The notes: generated by a model from the letters alone, not told the origin. A DNA stretch of 64,000 nucleotides from Ruegeria sp. TM1040 (GCF_000014065.1 NC_008044.1:1573501-1637500); one strand, 5' to 3'; shown: positions 1 through 10,102, numbered from the stretch's first letter. Numbers and translations are program-made.

Positions 1-57
1 CCAGTCCTCAAAGAACTCAAAGTCCTCGACGATTTCCTCGAAGGCAGCGCTGGCCAT
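1..57 (-). CDS. sufE: SufE family protein, N-terminal fragment
   Basis: Only the first 19 codons are in the window; the gene continues beyond base 1. The translation from ATG at 57 begins MASAAFEEIVEDFEF, which I recognise as the usual start of Rhodobacterales SufE proteins. SufE accepts sulfur from the cysteine desulfurase SufS and passes it to the SufBCD scaffold for Fe-S cluster assembly. The catalytic cysteine lies outside the window, so the call rests on the N-terminus alone. The gene is divergent from the lipoprotein gene at 188. Confidence 0.7.
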   Translation of the reverse strand, partial: MASAAFEEIVEDFEFFEDW

Positions 58-187
58 GTCAAACCTCATCTCGTGATCACGATCTGTCTCGGACCTAGGC
101 CAGAGACCAGGTCTTTTCAACCGCTTTTCAACGCCGCTTCAATCGGGTAGTCAGTTTTGCAAGTAACTCTGACTGCGGCAGGTATTC

Positions 188-703
188 ATGCGTATCACTC
201 TTAGTGCCCTTTTGATCAGCACATTGGTCCTGTCCTCCTGTGGCGGGTGGCGCGACTCGCGCATCAATCCCACCAACTGGTTCGGACAATCGCGTGAAGC
301 AGAGGCTCCGGCGGCTGAAAACCTCAATCCGCTGATCCCGCAGGAAGAGGAAAAAGCCAACCTCCTTGGCAGCAGGAACGACAAGGAAGAAGACCGCAGC
401 CTTCCCATCGCGCTCATCAAGGACATGCGTATCGAGCGCACCTCCGTGGGTGGCATCCTGACAGTGGAGGGCGAAGCCGCCCGCAACGGTGCGTTCAACG
501 CAGAGTTGGTGCCGTCAGACCCGCAAGAACCCGGTCAGTTGGAATATACCTTTCGCGTGACCTACCCCAAGGCCGCAACTTATCAGGGCACAGTCGCCAC
601 CCGCACCATCCGCGCCGCGGTGAGCCTGTCGGAACAGGACCTGACCGGCATTCGTGTATTGCGCGTAGTTGGCAAGGAAAACGCCCGCGAGATCCGCCGC
701 TGA
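188..703 (+). CDS. Predicted lipoprotein of unknown function
   Basis: A 171-residue protein. It opens with a short hydrophobic signal segment ending in a lipobox (LVLSSC, Cys18), so it should be lipidated and anchored in the outer or inner membrane. Residues 20-70 are polar and probably disordered, rich in Glu, Asn and Pro. From about residue 75 it has a compact beta-rich look, alternating charged and hydrophobic residues around TSVGGILTVEG. I recognise no catalytic motif or family. It stands alone between a divergent sufE and a convergent rnd, and a strong hairpin at 771-805 ends its transcript. Confidence 0.75.
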   Translation: MRITLSALLISTLVLSSCGGWRDSRINPTNWFGQSREAEAPAAENLNPLIPQEEEKANLLGSRNDKEEDRSLPIALIKDMRIERTSVGGILTVEGEAARNGAFNAELVPSDPQEPGQLEYTFRVTYPKAATYQGTVATRTIRAAVSLSEQDLTGIRVLRVVGKENAREIRR

Positions 704-770
704 GCCCCCTCCGAGCAAGCCCACTGCGCGGTAGACTACGCACTCGGAGCTTGCACCGGGTAATCACATC

Positions 771-805
771 AAAAAACGCGCCACAGGCTTCTGGGCGCGT
801 TTTTT
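771..805. terminator. Bidirectional rho-independent terminator
   Basis: A 12-bp perfect stem, AAAAAACGCGCC (771-782) with GGCGCGTTTTTT (794-805), encloses an 11-base loop. The A-run on one side and T-run on the other let it work on both strands, which fits its place between the convergent lipoprotein gene and rnd. Confidence 0.85.
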
Positions 806-846
806 GGTGTCAGAGTGTTCGACGTCGGATGTCGACAGGAGTGTCG

Positions 847-2004
847 CTAGAGGTCAACAACCTTCACCTGCTGGCCTTTGGCCGCGAGCGCAATCTCTCC
901 ATTGCACAGGCGCAACGCATCCGCGCCAAAGACCTCGTGCCGCCAGCCTTTTAGCGCAGGAACATCGCGCTCCCCGGCGGCGATTGCATCCAGATCCGCC
1001 GAAGGGGCGATCAGTTTCGCCGCCACGCCAGAGGTCTCGGTCTTGGCCTTGAGCAGGACCCGCAGCAGATCGGCAAGTGCGCCATTGATCTGCATTTTCT
1101 CGCGCGAGCGATCCGCCTGAGGCATGTCGTCCTGCGGACAGTTCACACCGCGCTCGACCGCTTTTAGAATGCCTTCGGCAATGGCGCCTTTGCGCGCCTC
1201 CCGCAGCAACAGGCGTGATCCCCCCAGATCCGACGCGGTCCGGGGCTTGGTGGAAGCCAGTTCCACCAGGGCATCATCCTTGTAGACGCGATTGCGCGGC
1301 ACATTGTTGGTTTGCGCATATTCTTCGCGAAAGGCCGCCAGCTCGCGCACCACTGCAAGGAAACGCCCGGAGTTGGTGCGGGTTTTCACCCGGCGCCAAG
1401 CCTCACGCGGCTGAATGTTATAGGTTGCGGGGTCGGTCAGGACCTGCAACTCCTCGGCAACCCAATGGCTGCGCTTGGTCTTGTCGAGCTCTTTGCGCAG
1501 ATGCTCGTATATCTGGCGCAGATGGGTGACATCCGCCAGAGCATAAGTCTTTTGCGCATCCGAGAGTGGACGGCGGGACCAGTCTGTAAAGCGGGATGTC
1601 TTATCAAGGCCTTGCTTGCAAATCTTGCGCACCAGCGTCTCGTAGCCGACCTGCTCGCCAAAGCCGCACACCATGGCCGCAACCTGGGTGTCAAACAGCG
1701 GTTTTGGAAAAACGCCCGCATCCACCCAGAAAATCTCCAGATCCTGCCGCGCGGCGTGAAAGACCTTTACCACATCCTCATTGCGGAAAAGCTCGTACAA
1801 GGGTTCGAGCGACAAATCCCCGGAAAGCGGGTCAACCAGCACGGCGTCGGTTTCCCCATCACCGCGATAGGCAATCTGGATCAGGCAAAGCTTAGAGTAA
1901 TAGGTGCGCTCTCGCAGAAACTCGGTGTCCACCGTCACATAAGGGTATTTCGCGGCCTCTTGGCAAAAGGCGCGCAGCTCGTCGGTGGTGGTCAGAGTTT
2001 TCAT
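847..2004 (-). CDS. rnd: Ribonuclease D
   Basis: A 385-residue 3'-5' exoribonuclease that trims tRNA and other stable RNA precursors. The DEDD-family exonuclease domain is at residues 1-170, with the first motif (VTVDTEFLRE) near residue 25 and the ALADVTHL region near 165-175. An HRDC-type helical region follows at about 215-290. I start it at ATG 2004; the in-frame codon just upstream is TTG. The ribosome site is weak. It lies 90 bases downstream of purN on the same strand and may be read from the purM-purN transcript. Length and motifs match the Rhodobacterales family. Confidence 0.92.
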   Translation of the reverse strand: MKTLTTTDELRAFCQEAAKYPYVTVDTEFLRERTYYSKLCLIQIAYRGDGETDAVLVDPLSGDLSLEPLYELFRNEDVVKVFHAARQDLEIFWVDAGVFPKPLFDTQVAAMVCGFGEQVGYETLVRKICKQGLDKTSRFTDWSRRPLSDAQKTYALADVTHLRQIYEHLRKELDKTKRSHWVAEELQVLTDPATYNIQPREAWRRVKTRTNSGRFLAVVRELAAFREEYAQTNNVPRNRVYKDDALVELASTKPRTASDLGGSRLLLREARKGAIAEGILKAVERGVNCPQDDMPQADRSREKMQINGALADLLRVLLKAKTETSGVAAKLIAPSADLDAIAAGERDVPALKGWRHEVFGADALRLCNGEIALAAKGQQVKVVDL

Positions 2005-2094
2005 CAACTGGGTCTTTTTTAAGGGTTTCTGCCGCTCGGTTTCCCGTTGATACGACGACCAAGAGGCGGTTGCAAACCCCCTAAAGGCTTCGGC

Positions 2095-2696
2095 TCAGCT
2101 CAGGTGCAAGACTGCACGCTCGCCACGCAGATAGCGCTCCAGCACCGCCGGATAGAGGCGATGTTCCTGAACGAGCACCCGCGCGGCCAGATCATCGGGC
2201 GTGTCGCCGGGATGAACGGGCACTTCGGCCTGCCCCAGAATCGGGCCGTCATCGAGGAGCGGAGTCACCTCATGCACACTGCAGCCATGGCGCAGGTCGC
2301 CAGCTTCCAGAGCGCGGGCATGGGTGTGCAAGCCCTTGTATTTGGGGAGCAGGGAGGGATGGATATTGAGCATCCGGCCTTCGAACTGGCGCACGAAACC
2401 TGCGGTCAACACCCGCATGAAGCCCGCAAGACAGACCACATCAGCGCCAGCCTCCAGAATGGGTTGCACCAGCTCAGCCTCAAATGCTGCGCGATCCTTG
2501 CCAAAGGGGCGGTGATCGACCACCGCCGTGGCGACCCCGCGTTCGGCGGCCTTGGAGAGGCCCCCGGCATCCGCGTTGTTGGACAGCACCAGGCAAGGCG
2601 AACCCGGATGATCGGCGTCGTTCAACATGCTGTCGACGAGGGACACCATATTGGAGCCCCCGCCGGAAATCAGGATCGCAACGCGTTTCTTGTCGC

Positions 2697-2700
<4 letters not shown>
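2095..2700 (-). CDS. purN: Phosphoribosylglycinamide formyltransferase
   Basis: A 201-residue GAR transformylase, the third step of purine synthesis, using 10-formyltetrahydrofolate to make FGAR. The N-terminal ISGGGSNM binds the phosphoribosyl substrate, and the [16 protein letters not shown] segment near residues 112-127 carries the catalytic Asn and His. A later Asp is in the DDGPILGQ motif. The start is GTG at 2700, and the tetranucleotide GTGA at 2697-2700 overlaps the purM stop, indicating translational coupling. Cytoplasmic. Confidence 0.95.
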
Positions 2701-3743
<1,043 letters not shown>

Positions 3744-3925
3744 CGCATGGCTCCTTCGCAATGGTTGCGCAGCGTTTAGCCTATAGGACGCATGAAGGAA
3801 ACAAGGGAATCTGCCCCTCCGCACACTGAGCGACACAGCAAAGGGAGGGGCATGTCGCCCCGGTGCCGAAACGGCGCGTATTTACGCCCCAGATCGACAG
3901 CGGAACGACGCCTGATAGCCCCTGG

Positions 3926-4894
3926 TCAGAGGCCGAATTGCCAGGGCGCCTGGTCAAAGGCGTAGGCCCCGCCGTCGCGTTCGACCCGTCCGAGTCCGGG
4001 GAAATCCAGATGCATGCCCGTCACCAGCAACTGATCAGCAACTGCGCGGTCGAACATCGCTTTGCGGGTCTGGGCCGCCAGCGACTGATCCGCATCAAAG
4101 GGGATGGTCCAGTCAGGATTGCGGAACTGAAGCGCGGTGCTATGAACCACATCGCCCCAGAACAAGAGCTGCTCGGAGCCTGCATCAAGCATAAAGCCAC
4201 TGTGCCCCGGCGTATGTCCCGGCAATGGCATGGCGCTGAAGCCCGCCGCCACCTCGGCCTCGCCACTAAACGGCTTCATCCGATCCGCATACGGCGCTAC
4301 CGCATTGCGGGCCATCTGAAAGAAGCCGCGACTGCCTTCGTCGACGGAGGCCATAATCGCATCGTCGTGCCAGAACCCCCACTCGGCGTCGGCCACCACC
4401 AACTCTGCATTGGGAAAGGCCGCGCTGCCGTCCGCATTCAAAAGACCACCCGCGTGATCCGGATGCATATGGGTCAACAAGATCGTGGAGATCTGATCGG
4501 GCGTCACGCCTGTCGCGGCGAGGGCCCCCATCAACCCGCCAAGCTCCGGCCCCATCAGCGCAGCCGTGCCGGTGTCAATGAGGGTGTACTGGCCTGCGCG
4601 CTCCACAAGATACCCGTTGACCGGGATCTCGAGCCCCTGCGCGTCCTCGCGGTAGAAGGTCCCGGCAAGCGTCTGCGCAACGGTTTCAGGATCGGCCCCG
4701 GTGAACATACCAGATGGCAGCGACAGATGCCCATCAAGAAGCGCGGTAATCACGGCGTCGCCAAGGCGGAACTGATGCAGCACAGGCGCAGGGGCCATTG
4801 GTGCGGCCAGCGCCATCTGGCCCAGAGAAGGTACAGCAAGACCTGCACCAGCAAGGCCCACGGATTTCAAAAGAGTTCTACGGGAAAGGGTCAT
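3926..4894 (-). CDS. Tat-exported MBL-fold metallohydrolase
   Basis: A 322-residue metallo-beta-lactamase-fold protein. It starts with a twin-arginine signal (LSRRTLLKSVGLAGAGLAVP), so it should be folded in the cytoplasm and exported to the periplasm. The metal-binding signature is THMHPDHAGG near residue 130; further ligands are seen as GHTPGHSGF near residue 230 and MHLDFPG near the end. The start at ATG 4894 has a GGAG nine bases upstream. Proteins of this shape are often quorum-quenching lactonases or general hydrolases; the substrate cannot be told. It is divergent from the LysR gene at 5015, its likely regulator. Confidence 0.88.
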   Translation of the reverse strand: MTLSRRTLLKSVGLAGAGLAVPSLGQMALAAPMAPAPVLHQFRLGDAVITALLDGHLSLPSGMFTGADPETVAQTLAGTFYREDAQGLEIPVNGYLVERAGQYTLIDTGTAALMGPELGGLMGALAATGVTPDQISTILLTHMHPDHAGGLLNADGSAAFPNAELVVADAEWGFWHDDAIMASVDEGSRGFFQMARNAVAPYADRMKPFSGEAEVAAGFSAMPLPGHTPGHSGFMLDAGSEQLLFWGDVVHSTALQFRNPDWTIPFDADQSLAAQTRKAMFDRAVADQLLVTGMHLDFPGLGRVERDGGAYAFDQAPWQFGL

Positions 4895-4977
4895 AAGAGG
4901 CTCCAATATCCTAGTCAGCGAAAGCACCGACAAATGCGAGATAGAGTTTAACGCTGGTACTCTACAGTCCCGGAGAG

Positions 4978-4994
4978 CTAATAAGGGGTATTAG
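4978..4994. promoter_or_regulatory. Inverted repeat in the divergent MBL/lysR promoter region
   Basis: CTAATA-AGGGG-TATTAG is a perfect 6-bp inverted repeat with a 5-base spacer, 20 bases upstream of the lysR-type ATG and about 83 bases upstream of the hydrolase ATG. LysR-type regulators commonly bind short dyads of this size in the gap between themselves and a divergent target. Function is inferred from position only. Confidence 0.45.
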
Positions 4995-5014
4995 CATTTG
5001 CGATAGGAGCGCTG

Positions 5015-5944
5015 ATGGACCGGCTGTCGCTACTTGAAACCCTCATCGTGGCCCTGGACGAAGGCAGCCTTAATCGCGCTGCCGCCCGCAAATCCATGAC
5101 CCAGTCCGCGGTCAGCCAACACATCAAGCAGTTGGAGACGCTGATGGGGCACCAGTTGCTACATCGCACAGCCCAAGGCGTGCGCGCCACGCGCTCTGGC
5201 GAGCTGGTCTACACTCACGCCCAGAGGTTGCTTGGCAATTTTGACCGCATGACCGCGGAGCTCGATCAGCTACAAGACAGCCTCTCCGGCGATTTTCGCA
5301 TCAGCGTGAACAGCTTTCTTGGCCGTCACCTGATTGGGCACATGTTGGTGGAGCTCGACCAGAGCCATGATGATCTGAACATCATCCTGCGGGTCGAGGA
5401 CAGGTTGGTCGACGTGGTGCGGGAGAACTACGATCTCGCCATCCGCACCGGGCGGCTTGGCGAAACGGATGGGGTTGGGCGGCGGATCGCAACCATGGAG
5501 ACAGTGCTTTTGGCGACGCCTGCCTACCTCGATCAGATGGGGCGCCCCGAAAGCCCCGAAGACCTGAAGCGGTTGAAATACATCCAGCACCACGAGGATC
5601 AGACCAACGGGTTCTTCCCCCTCAGCCGGGGTGGCGAACAGGTTCTGGCGCCGATCCGCGTGGGGTTCACGGCTGATGATCCCGATCTGATCCGCCATGC
5701 GGTCACCAACGGCACCGGCTATACCCGCATGCCGCTGTTCTTTGTGAAGGAAATGCTGGACGCGGGCGAATATGAACGTGTGCTGCCCGACTGGGACGCC
5801 CCGGACAAGGATGTGTTTGCCGTCTACCCCTCTCGCCATGGCGTCGATCGCAGACGCGAATTGGTGATCGAGGGTGTCGTGGCCACATTCGAAGCCTTTC
5901 GCAATCGCCAGCCAAAACCGCACCTCAGGGCCGTCGGCGCCTAA
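5015..5944 (+). CDS. LysR-family transcriptional regulator
   Basis: A 309-residue LysR-type regulator. The winged helix-turn-helix is at residues 1-60 (EGSLNRAAARKSMTQSAVSQ is the recognition region), followed by the linker helix and a periplasmic-binding-protein-like effector domain from about residue 90. The C-terminal tail from about 295 is Pro/Arg-rich. The gene is divergent from the exported metallohydrolase, and the shared gap contains a dyad at 4978-4994, so it probably controls that gene. The effector is unknown. Confidence 0.92.
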   Translation: MDRLSLLETLIVALDEGSLNRAAARKSMTQSAVSQHIKQLETLMGHQLLHRTAQGVRATRSGELVYTHAQRLLGNFDRMTAELDQLQDSLSGDFRISVNSFLGRHLIGHMLVELDQSHDDLNIILRVEDRLVDVVRENYDLAIRTGRLGETDGVGRRIATMETVLLATPAYLDQMGRPESPEDLKRLKYIQHHEDQTNGFFPLSRGGEQVLAPIRVGFTADDPDLIRHAVTNGTGYTRMPLFFVKEMLDAGEYERVLPDWDAPDKDVFAVYPSRHGVDRRRELVIEGVVATFEAFRNRQPKPHLRAVGA

Positions 5945-6103
5945 GCCCCGCCGTTACCCGCCATCAAACGGCTGTTGGGAATGTCGGCTGTTTCGGCCAT
6001 CAATCACTAAATGAGTGTTAGATGTCAGCGGGATGCAACGGCTCGATTTTCTTCTTCGCAACGGATTGCGAGGCCGCAGCAAGGGTTCTATAAGGCTCTT
6101 GGC

Positions 6104-6179
6104 GGGAGATTAGCTCAGCGGTTAGAGCAGAGCGCTCATAACGCTTTGGTCCAGAGTTCGAATCTCTGATCTCCCACCA
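6104..6179 (+). tRNA. tRNA with CAT anticodon (Ile2 or elongator Met)
   Basis: A full cloverleaf can be drawn: acceptor GGGAGAT/ATCTCCC, D stem GCTC/GAGC, anticodon stem GAGCG/CGCTT around CTCATAA, and T stem CAGAG/CTCTG with loop TTCGAAT. A discriminator A and encoded CCA (6177-6179) follow. The CAT anticodon alone does not separate elongator Met from the Ile2 tRNA whose C34 is modified to lysidine. The body (TTAGCTCAG-GGTTAGAGCAG, CTCATAA, TTGGTC) resembles E. coli ileX as I remember it, so Ile2 is a serious possibility. Confidence 0.93.
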
Positions 6180-6344
6180 CGCATCTGCGCCACTGGCTTC
6201 GACACCCTGCACCTACCCTGCACCACGAGGCCCTGAACCAAGAGCCATCCAGGACGCAATTGCCCCGATCGCAGCTGCTCTGTCGCCCGTATCGCACTTG
6301 CTTGAGTGTACCAAAAATCTTGTCACAGCGCCGGTTGAGGCCGC

Positions 6345-7673
6345 TCAGAGCGCGATCACAATATCGGCCTGAAGCCCGCCCAGCTCTTCGCTGGTGCCAA
6401 GGCGCAGTGTTCCACCATGGGCGCGGGCAATATCAGCCACAATGGCCAACCCCAGCCCGACACCGGTGCCCAGATCCTGATTCCGCGCCGGATCAAGCCG
6501 CGTGAAGGGGCGCATCGCATCCCCGCGCAATGCTTCGGGGATACCAGGGCCGTCATCCTCCACCCGAATGCGCAGCGATTTCTGCATCACTGCAACCGAC
6601 ACTCGGGCGCGCGTGCCATAGCGCACCGCGTTTGAAATCAGATTGTCAAGGGCACGACGCACCGCAGCGGCCCGCAGCGGCACCCGGCGATTGCCGACCG
6701 TCTCTACCAGATGCACGGTCTTGCCCTGTCGGGTCCAGTTCTCGACCGCTTCCTCCACGAGCTTGCAGGGGTCGGTTTCCTCCATCGCGCTTGTAGTCAC
6801 ACCGCGCGAGAAGTCGAGAAAGGCATCGACCATAGCTTCCATCTCCTTCACGTCCTGCAACATCGGCTCGGCCTCCTCGTCGTCCAGCATCGAGAGGCTC
6901 AGTTTCAAGCGCGTCAAAGGCGTGCGCAGGTCGTGGCTGACCCCTGACAACATCAAGGTGCGCTGTTCGATCTGCCGATCAATGCGCGCGCGCATGTCAT
7001 TGAAAGCCGCCCCCGCCGCGCGTACCTCGGTTGCCCCACGCGGGTGATAGGGGATCACCCGCCCGCGCCCAAAGGCCTCGGCCGCATCCGCGAGCCGTTT
7101 GATGGGGCGCAGTTGGTTGCGCATATAGGCCATGGCGATCACCACAAGCATAAAGCCAAACAGCACCGTGATCACGATCAACTGGTGTGGTGCGGCGACG
7201 GTCACGCGACGGCGGCTGAACTTCACCTCCGCGAGACCAAATTTTGTATCGATCATGATATAGCTGGCGTGGGAGCGCGTGAACCGGATGGACTGGAACT
7301 GCGGCAGGTATCCCACCATGGAGTCGCGCACAAAACGGCCAGACAGATCCTCAAACGGAATGGAGTTCTGCGGCGTGGGCTCCTCGGCAGAGATAAAACG
7401 CATCTGAAAATTGAGCCGCTGCAACATCGGCTGAAGGTCACTCAGGGCCGCTTCGGGACTTTCTGCGGTGGCGATCTGATCGCTGATGACATTGAGCTCG
7501 CGCGCAACAGTGTAGGCCATTTGCTGCGTGATGTCCTCAAGGTCTCGGCGAATGAACACAAAGGCCACCACCAGTTGTAAAGCCACCACCGGCATCAACA
7601 GAATAAGCGCCGCCCGGCCGTAGATCCCGCTGGGAAGGCGCGGTACATAGTGTTTGAGATCAGAGAGTTTCAT
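6345..7673 (-). CDS. EnvZ-like sensor histidine kinase
   Basis: A 442-residue inner-membrane kinase. The first transmembrane helix is at about residues 20-41, a periplasmic domain at 42-162, and the second helix at about 164-184. A HAMP linker (185-235), the dimerisation domain with His247 in GVSHDLRTPLTR, and an ATPase domain follow, the last with DNLISNAVRYG, DDGPGIPE and TGVGLGLAI boxes. The H-box is the EnvZ form. Start ATG is 7673; an in-frame upstream extension lacks support. No response regulator gene adjoins it, so its partner (probably OmpR-like) is elsewhere. It is divergent from the MBL gene at 7724. Confidence 0.9.
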   Translation of the reverse strand: MKLSDLKHYVPRLPSGIYGRAALILLMPVVALQLVVAFVFIRRDLEDITQQMAYTVARELNVISDQIATAESPEAALSDLQPMLQRLNFQMRFISAEEPTPQNSIPFEDLSGRFVRDSMVGYLPQFQSIRFTRSHASYIMIDTKFGLAEVKFSRRRVTVAAPHQLIVITVLFGFMLVVIAMAYMRNQLRPIKRLADAAEAFGRGRVIPYHPRGATEVRAAGAAFNDMRARIDRQIEQRTLMLSGVSHDLRTPLTRLKLSLSMLDDEEAEPMLQDVKEMEAMVDAFLDFSRGVTTSAMEETDPCKLVEEAVENWTRQGKTVHLVETVGNRRVPLRAAAVRRALDNLISNAVRYGTRARVSVAVMQKSLRIRVEDDGPGIPEALRGDAMRPFTRLDPARNQDLGTGVGLGLAIVADIARAHGGTLRLGTSEELGGLQADIVIAL

Positions 7674-7723
7674 GACTAAGCCTAGAGCGGGACAATTCTG
7701 CGTCCCCAAGGATGAGGCACATC

Positions 7724-8647
7724 ATGAGCAGATCGCAACCCACCGATGGGTTCAACCCCAAACCCGGCTTCGCAGAGATGATCGCTCCCGGCATCCGCCG
7801 AATTCTGGCGCCCAACCCCTCGCCGATGACCTATCGCGGGACCAACACCTATCTGATCGGTACGCGCAATCTGGCGGTGATTGACCCCGGGCCAGGCTCA
7901 GAGCCCCATCTTGAGGCAATCCTGTCGAGCCTGAACGCTGGTCAATCCATCGACGCCATTCTGGTGACCCACAGCCACCTTGATCATTCTCCGCTTGCAA
8001 AGCGTCTCCAAGAGGAAACCGGCGCAGCGATCTATGCTTTTGGACCCGCGGGCGCCGGGCGCAGTGCGATCATGGAAACGCTCGCCCAGGAGGACGTCAC
8101 GGGTGGTGGCGAAGGGATCGATCATGCCTTCAGCTGCGATCATGTCCTCAAGGATGGCGAGACGCTGTCCGGTCCGGATTGGCAGATCGAGGCCCTGCAT
8201 ACCCCGGGGCACCTTGGCAATCATCTGTGCTTTGCGCTCGGCGATATCTTGTTCTCGGGCGATCATGTGATGGGGTGGGCAAGCTCTCTGGTTTCGCCCC
8301 CGGATGGGGACCTTACGGATTTCATGGCCTCCTGTCGCAAGCTGCAAGATCGTCAGTGGTCCCGTTTCCTGCCCGGCCACGGCGCCCCGATCGACGCCCC
8401 GCATGCGCGTCTCGACTGGCTGATTGCGCACCGGTTGGAGCGAGAGCGCGCGATTCTCGCGGAACTTCGGATCGCACCCAGAACCGTCTCGGAACTGGCG
8501 GCCACGATCTACAAGGAGACGCCCGCCGCGCTTCTTAAGGCCGCAGAGCGCAACGTATTTGCCCATCTCGTGGATCTGACACAACGCAATATCGCGCAGC
8601 CCGAAGGTGCTCTGAGCCTTTCAACGCGTTTCTCCTGTACCGATTGA
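7724..8647 (+). CDS. MBL-fold metallohydrolase, LACTB2-like
   Basis: A 307-residue cytoplasmic metallo-beta-lactamase-fold protein with a C-terminal winged-helix-like extension. The substrate pocket begins with MTYRGTNTYLIG, the metal motif is THSHLDHSP near residue 90, and further ligands are in HTPGHLGNH and FSGDHVMG. This layout matches the LACTB2/glyoxalase II-like branch, some of which are endoribonucleases or thioesterases. ATG 7724 is preferred over the in-frame ATG at 7712, because the GGATGAGG at 7710-7717 then serves as ribosome site. No operon partner. Confidence 0.87.
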   Translation: MSRSQPTDGFNPKPGFAEMIAPGIRRILAPNPSPMTYRGTNTYLIGTRNLAVIDPGPGSEPHLEAILSSLNAGQSIDAILVTHSHLDHSPLAKRLQEETGAAIYAFGPAGAGRSAIMETLAQEDVTGGGEGIDHAFSCDHVLKDGETLSGPDWQIEALHTPGHLGNHLCFALGDILFSGDHVMGWASSLVSPPDGDLTDFMASCRKLQDRQWSRFLPGHGAPIDAPHARLDWLIAHRLERERAILAELRIAPRTVSELAATIYKETPAALLKAAERNVFAHLVDLTQRNIAQPEGALSLSTRFSCTD

Positions 8648-8717
8648 TTTTTTTCACCGTTTTTTGTTTTTTCGCTCTGGACGCCCGGAAATCCCAGCGC
8701 TATACGAGCGCCCACAC

Positions 8718-8792
8718 TCCGGCGTAGCTCAGCGGTAGAGCAGTTGACTGTTAATCAATTGGTCGTAGGTTCGATCCCTACCGCCGGAGCCA
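8718..8792 (+). tRNA. tRNA-Asn (GTT)
   Basis: A 75-base cloverleaf: acceptor TCCGGCG/CGCCGGA, anticodon loop CTGTTAA with GTT, T loop TTCGATC, discriminator G and encoded CCA at 8790-8792. A terminator hairpin follows at 8823. Confidence 0.96.
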
Positions 8793-8822
8793 AAATCTCT
8801 TGAAATACAAGAGAGTAACAAG

Positions 8823-8849
8823 GCCGCCCTTTGGGGCGGCTTTTGTTTT
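8823..8849 (+). terminator. Rho-independent terminator after tRNA-Asn
   Basis: Stem GCCGCCC (8823-8829) and GGGCGGC (8834-8840) with a 4-base loop, followed by TTTTGTTTT. From here to 9134 (about 285 bases) I see no gene or further structure. Confidence 0.88.
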
Positions 8850-9134
8850 CCTGACCGTTCTTTGCCCAGGTGTTTCCCATATATGGCAGATGTCTATTGC
8901 CCCGGGGTTGCGCCCTGCCCCGCGGTCACAAAAACCGTGTGATCTGATGGATCGGCAGCCTTCAAGACCCCAAATACGTGCCCCCGAAGGCTGATACATC
9001 GCGTCCGTCAAAACAGACTGCTCCTGATGAGCGGCATCCTGGCTGACAGCGATGCGGGGGATCCCAATTATCCTCGAGGAACTGGGCTGCGCGCGGCCTC
9101 ATGGTCAGTGTCGCGCAGCCAAGAGTATCAAAGT

Positions 9135-10094
9135 TCAGGCTTCAACGCTGTCCAGTTGCGCCACAAACGCCGCGTAGGTTTCTGCGATCCCGTCGCGCAG
9201 GGGGCGTGCGCCAGACCAGCCCATGGCCGCCAAACGCGCGCTGTCCATCAGCTTGCGCGGCGTTCCATCTGGCTTTGAGCTGTCAAAAACCAACTCGGGG
9301 CTCACACCCACGATCTCGGCAATGAGTTCGGCGAGCGCGCGAATGCTGATTTCCTTGCCCGAGCCAACATTGACATGGTCCGCACCCGAATAGTGTTTCA
9401 GCAAGAACACCAGCGCATCGGCCAGATCGTCGCAATGAAGAAACTCGCGCAGCGGAGTGCCCGACCCCCAGAGCGTGACCTGATCCGCCCCCGTCAAACG
9501 AGCAGTATGGAACTTGTGCAACAGAGCGGGCAGCACATGACTGGTCTCAAGATCATAGTTGTCCCCCGGCCCATAGAGATTGGTGGGCATCGCCGAAATC
9601 CAATCCCGCCCGTATTGCTGGCGATAGGCCTGCATCAGCTTGATGCCTGCGATCTTGGCCACCGCGTACCATTCGTTGCTCGGCTCGAGCGCGCCAGTCA
9701 GCAGGCTTGCCTCGGGAATGGGTTGCGGGGCGAATTTCGGATAGATGCAGGAAGAGCCCAGAAACAGGAAACGCTGGACATCTGCAGCATGTGCAGCCTC
9801 GGCAAGATTGGTTTCGATCTGAAGGTTTTGCAACAGGAAATCAACGGGATAGTCGCTGTTCGCCTTGATACCCCCGACCCGTGCTGCAGCCATGATGATG
9901 GCATCCGGACGGGTTGCGGCCATCCACTCCATCACTGCCTGTTGCCGCGTAAGATCCAGATCCTCGCGGCCGGCAGTCACGACCTCACAGTCTTCTTCGG
10001 CCAGCCGTCGCAAGACCGCACCGCCGACCATTCCACGATGACCAGCCACAAAAATGCGCTTTCCCCGTAGATCAAACACCTGTTCAGATGTCAT
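9135..10094 (-). CDS. GDP-L-fucose synthase family epimerase/reductase (Fcl or ColC)
   Basis: A 319-residue short-chain dehydrogenase-type enzyme of the GDP-L-fucose synthase family. It has the NADP-binding GHRGMVGGA near residue 18. The catalytic set expected for the family is present: Ser114 and Cys116 (GSSCIYP), Tyr143 and Lys147 (YAVAK), and His186 (SHVLP). In GDP-fucose synthesis it would epimerise and reduce GDP-4-keto-6-deoxymannose. The E. coli colitose enzyme ColC is a homologue acting on the 3-deoxy compound. Because the cluster also has a ColD-like enzyme, a ColC role is plausible, though sequence alone does not decide. Last gene of the glycan operon, 8 bases after gmd. Confidence 0.9.
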   Translation of the reverse strand: MTSEQVFDLRGKRIFVAGHRGMVGGAVLRRLAEEDCEVVTAGREDLDLTRQQAVMEWMAATRPDAIIMAAARVGGIKANSDYPVDFLLQNLQIETNLAEAAHAADVQRFLFLGSSCIYPKFAPQPIPEASLLTGALEPSNEWYAVAKIAGIKLMQAYRQQYGRDWISAMPTNLYGPGDNYDLETSHVLPALLHKFHTARLTGADQVTLWGSGTPLREFLHCDDLADALVFLLKHYSGADHVNVGSGKEISIRALAELIAEIVGVSPELVFDSSKPDGTPRKLMDSARLAAMGWSGARPLRDGIAETYAAFVAQLDSVEA

Positions 10095-10102
10095 GGCAGG
10101 GT

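Noticed and set aside
3950-3965. Further RutR half-sites such as CTGGTCAAAGG (3951-3961) and TTTGACCAGC (53152-53161)
   Set aside because: They lack the second half and lie inside coding sequence.
6018-6212. A 64-codon minus-strand frame over the CAT tRNA
   Set aside because: The translation (WWEIRDSNSGP) is the familiar artefact of reading a tRNA gene backwards.
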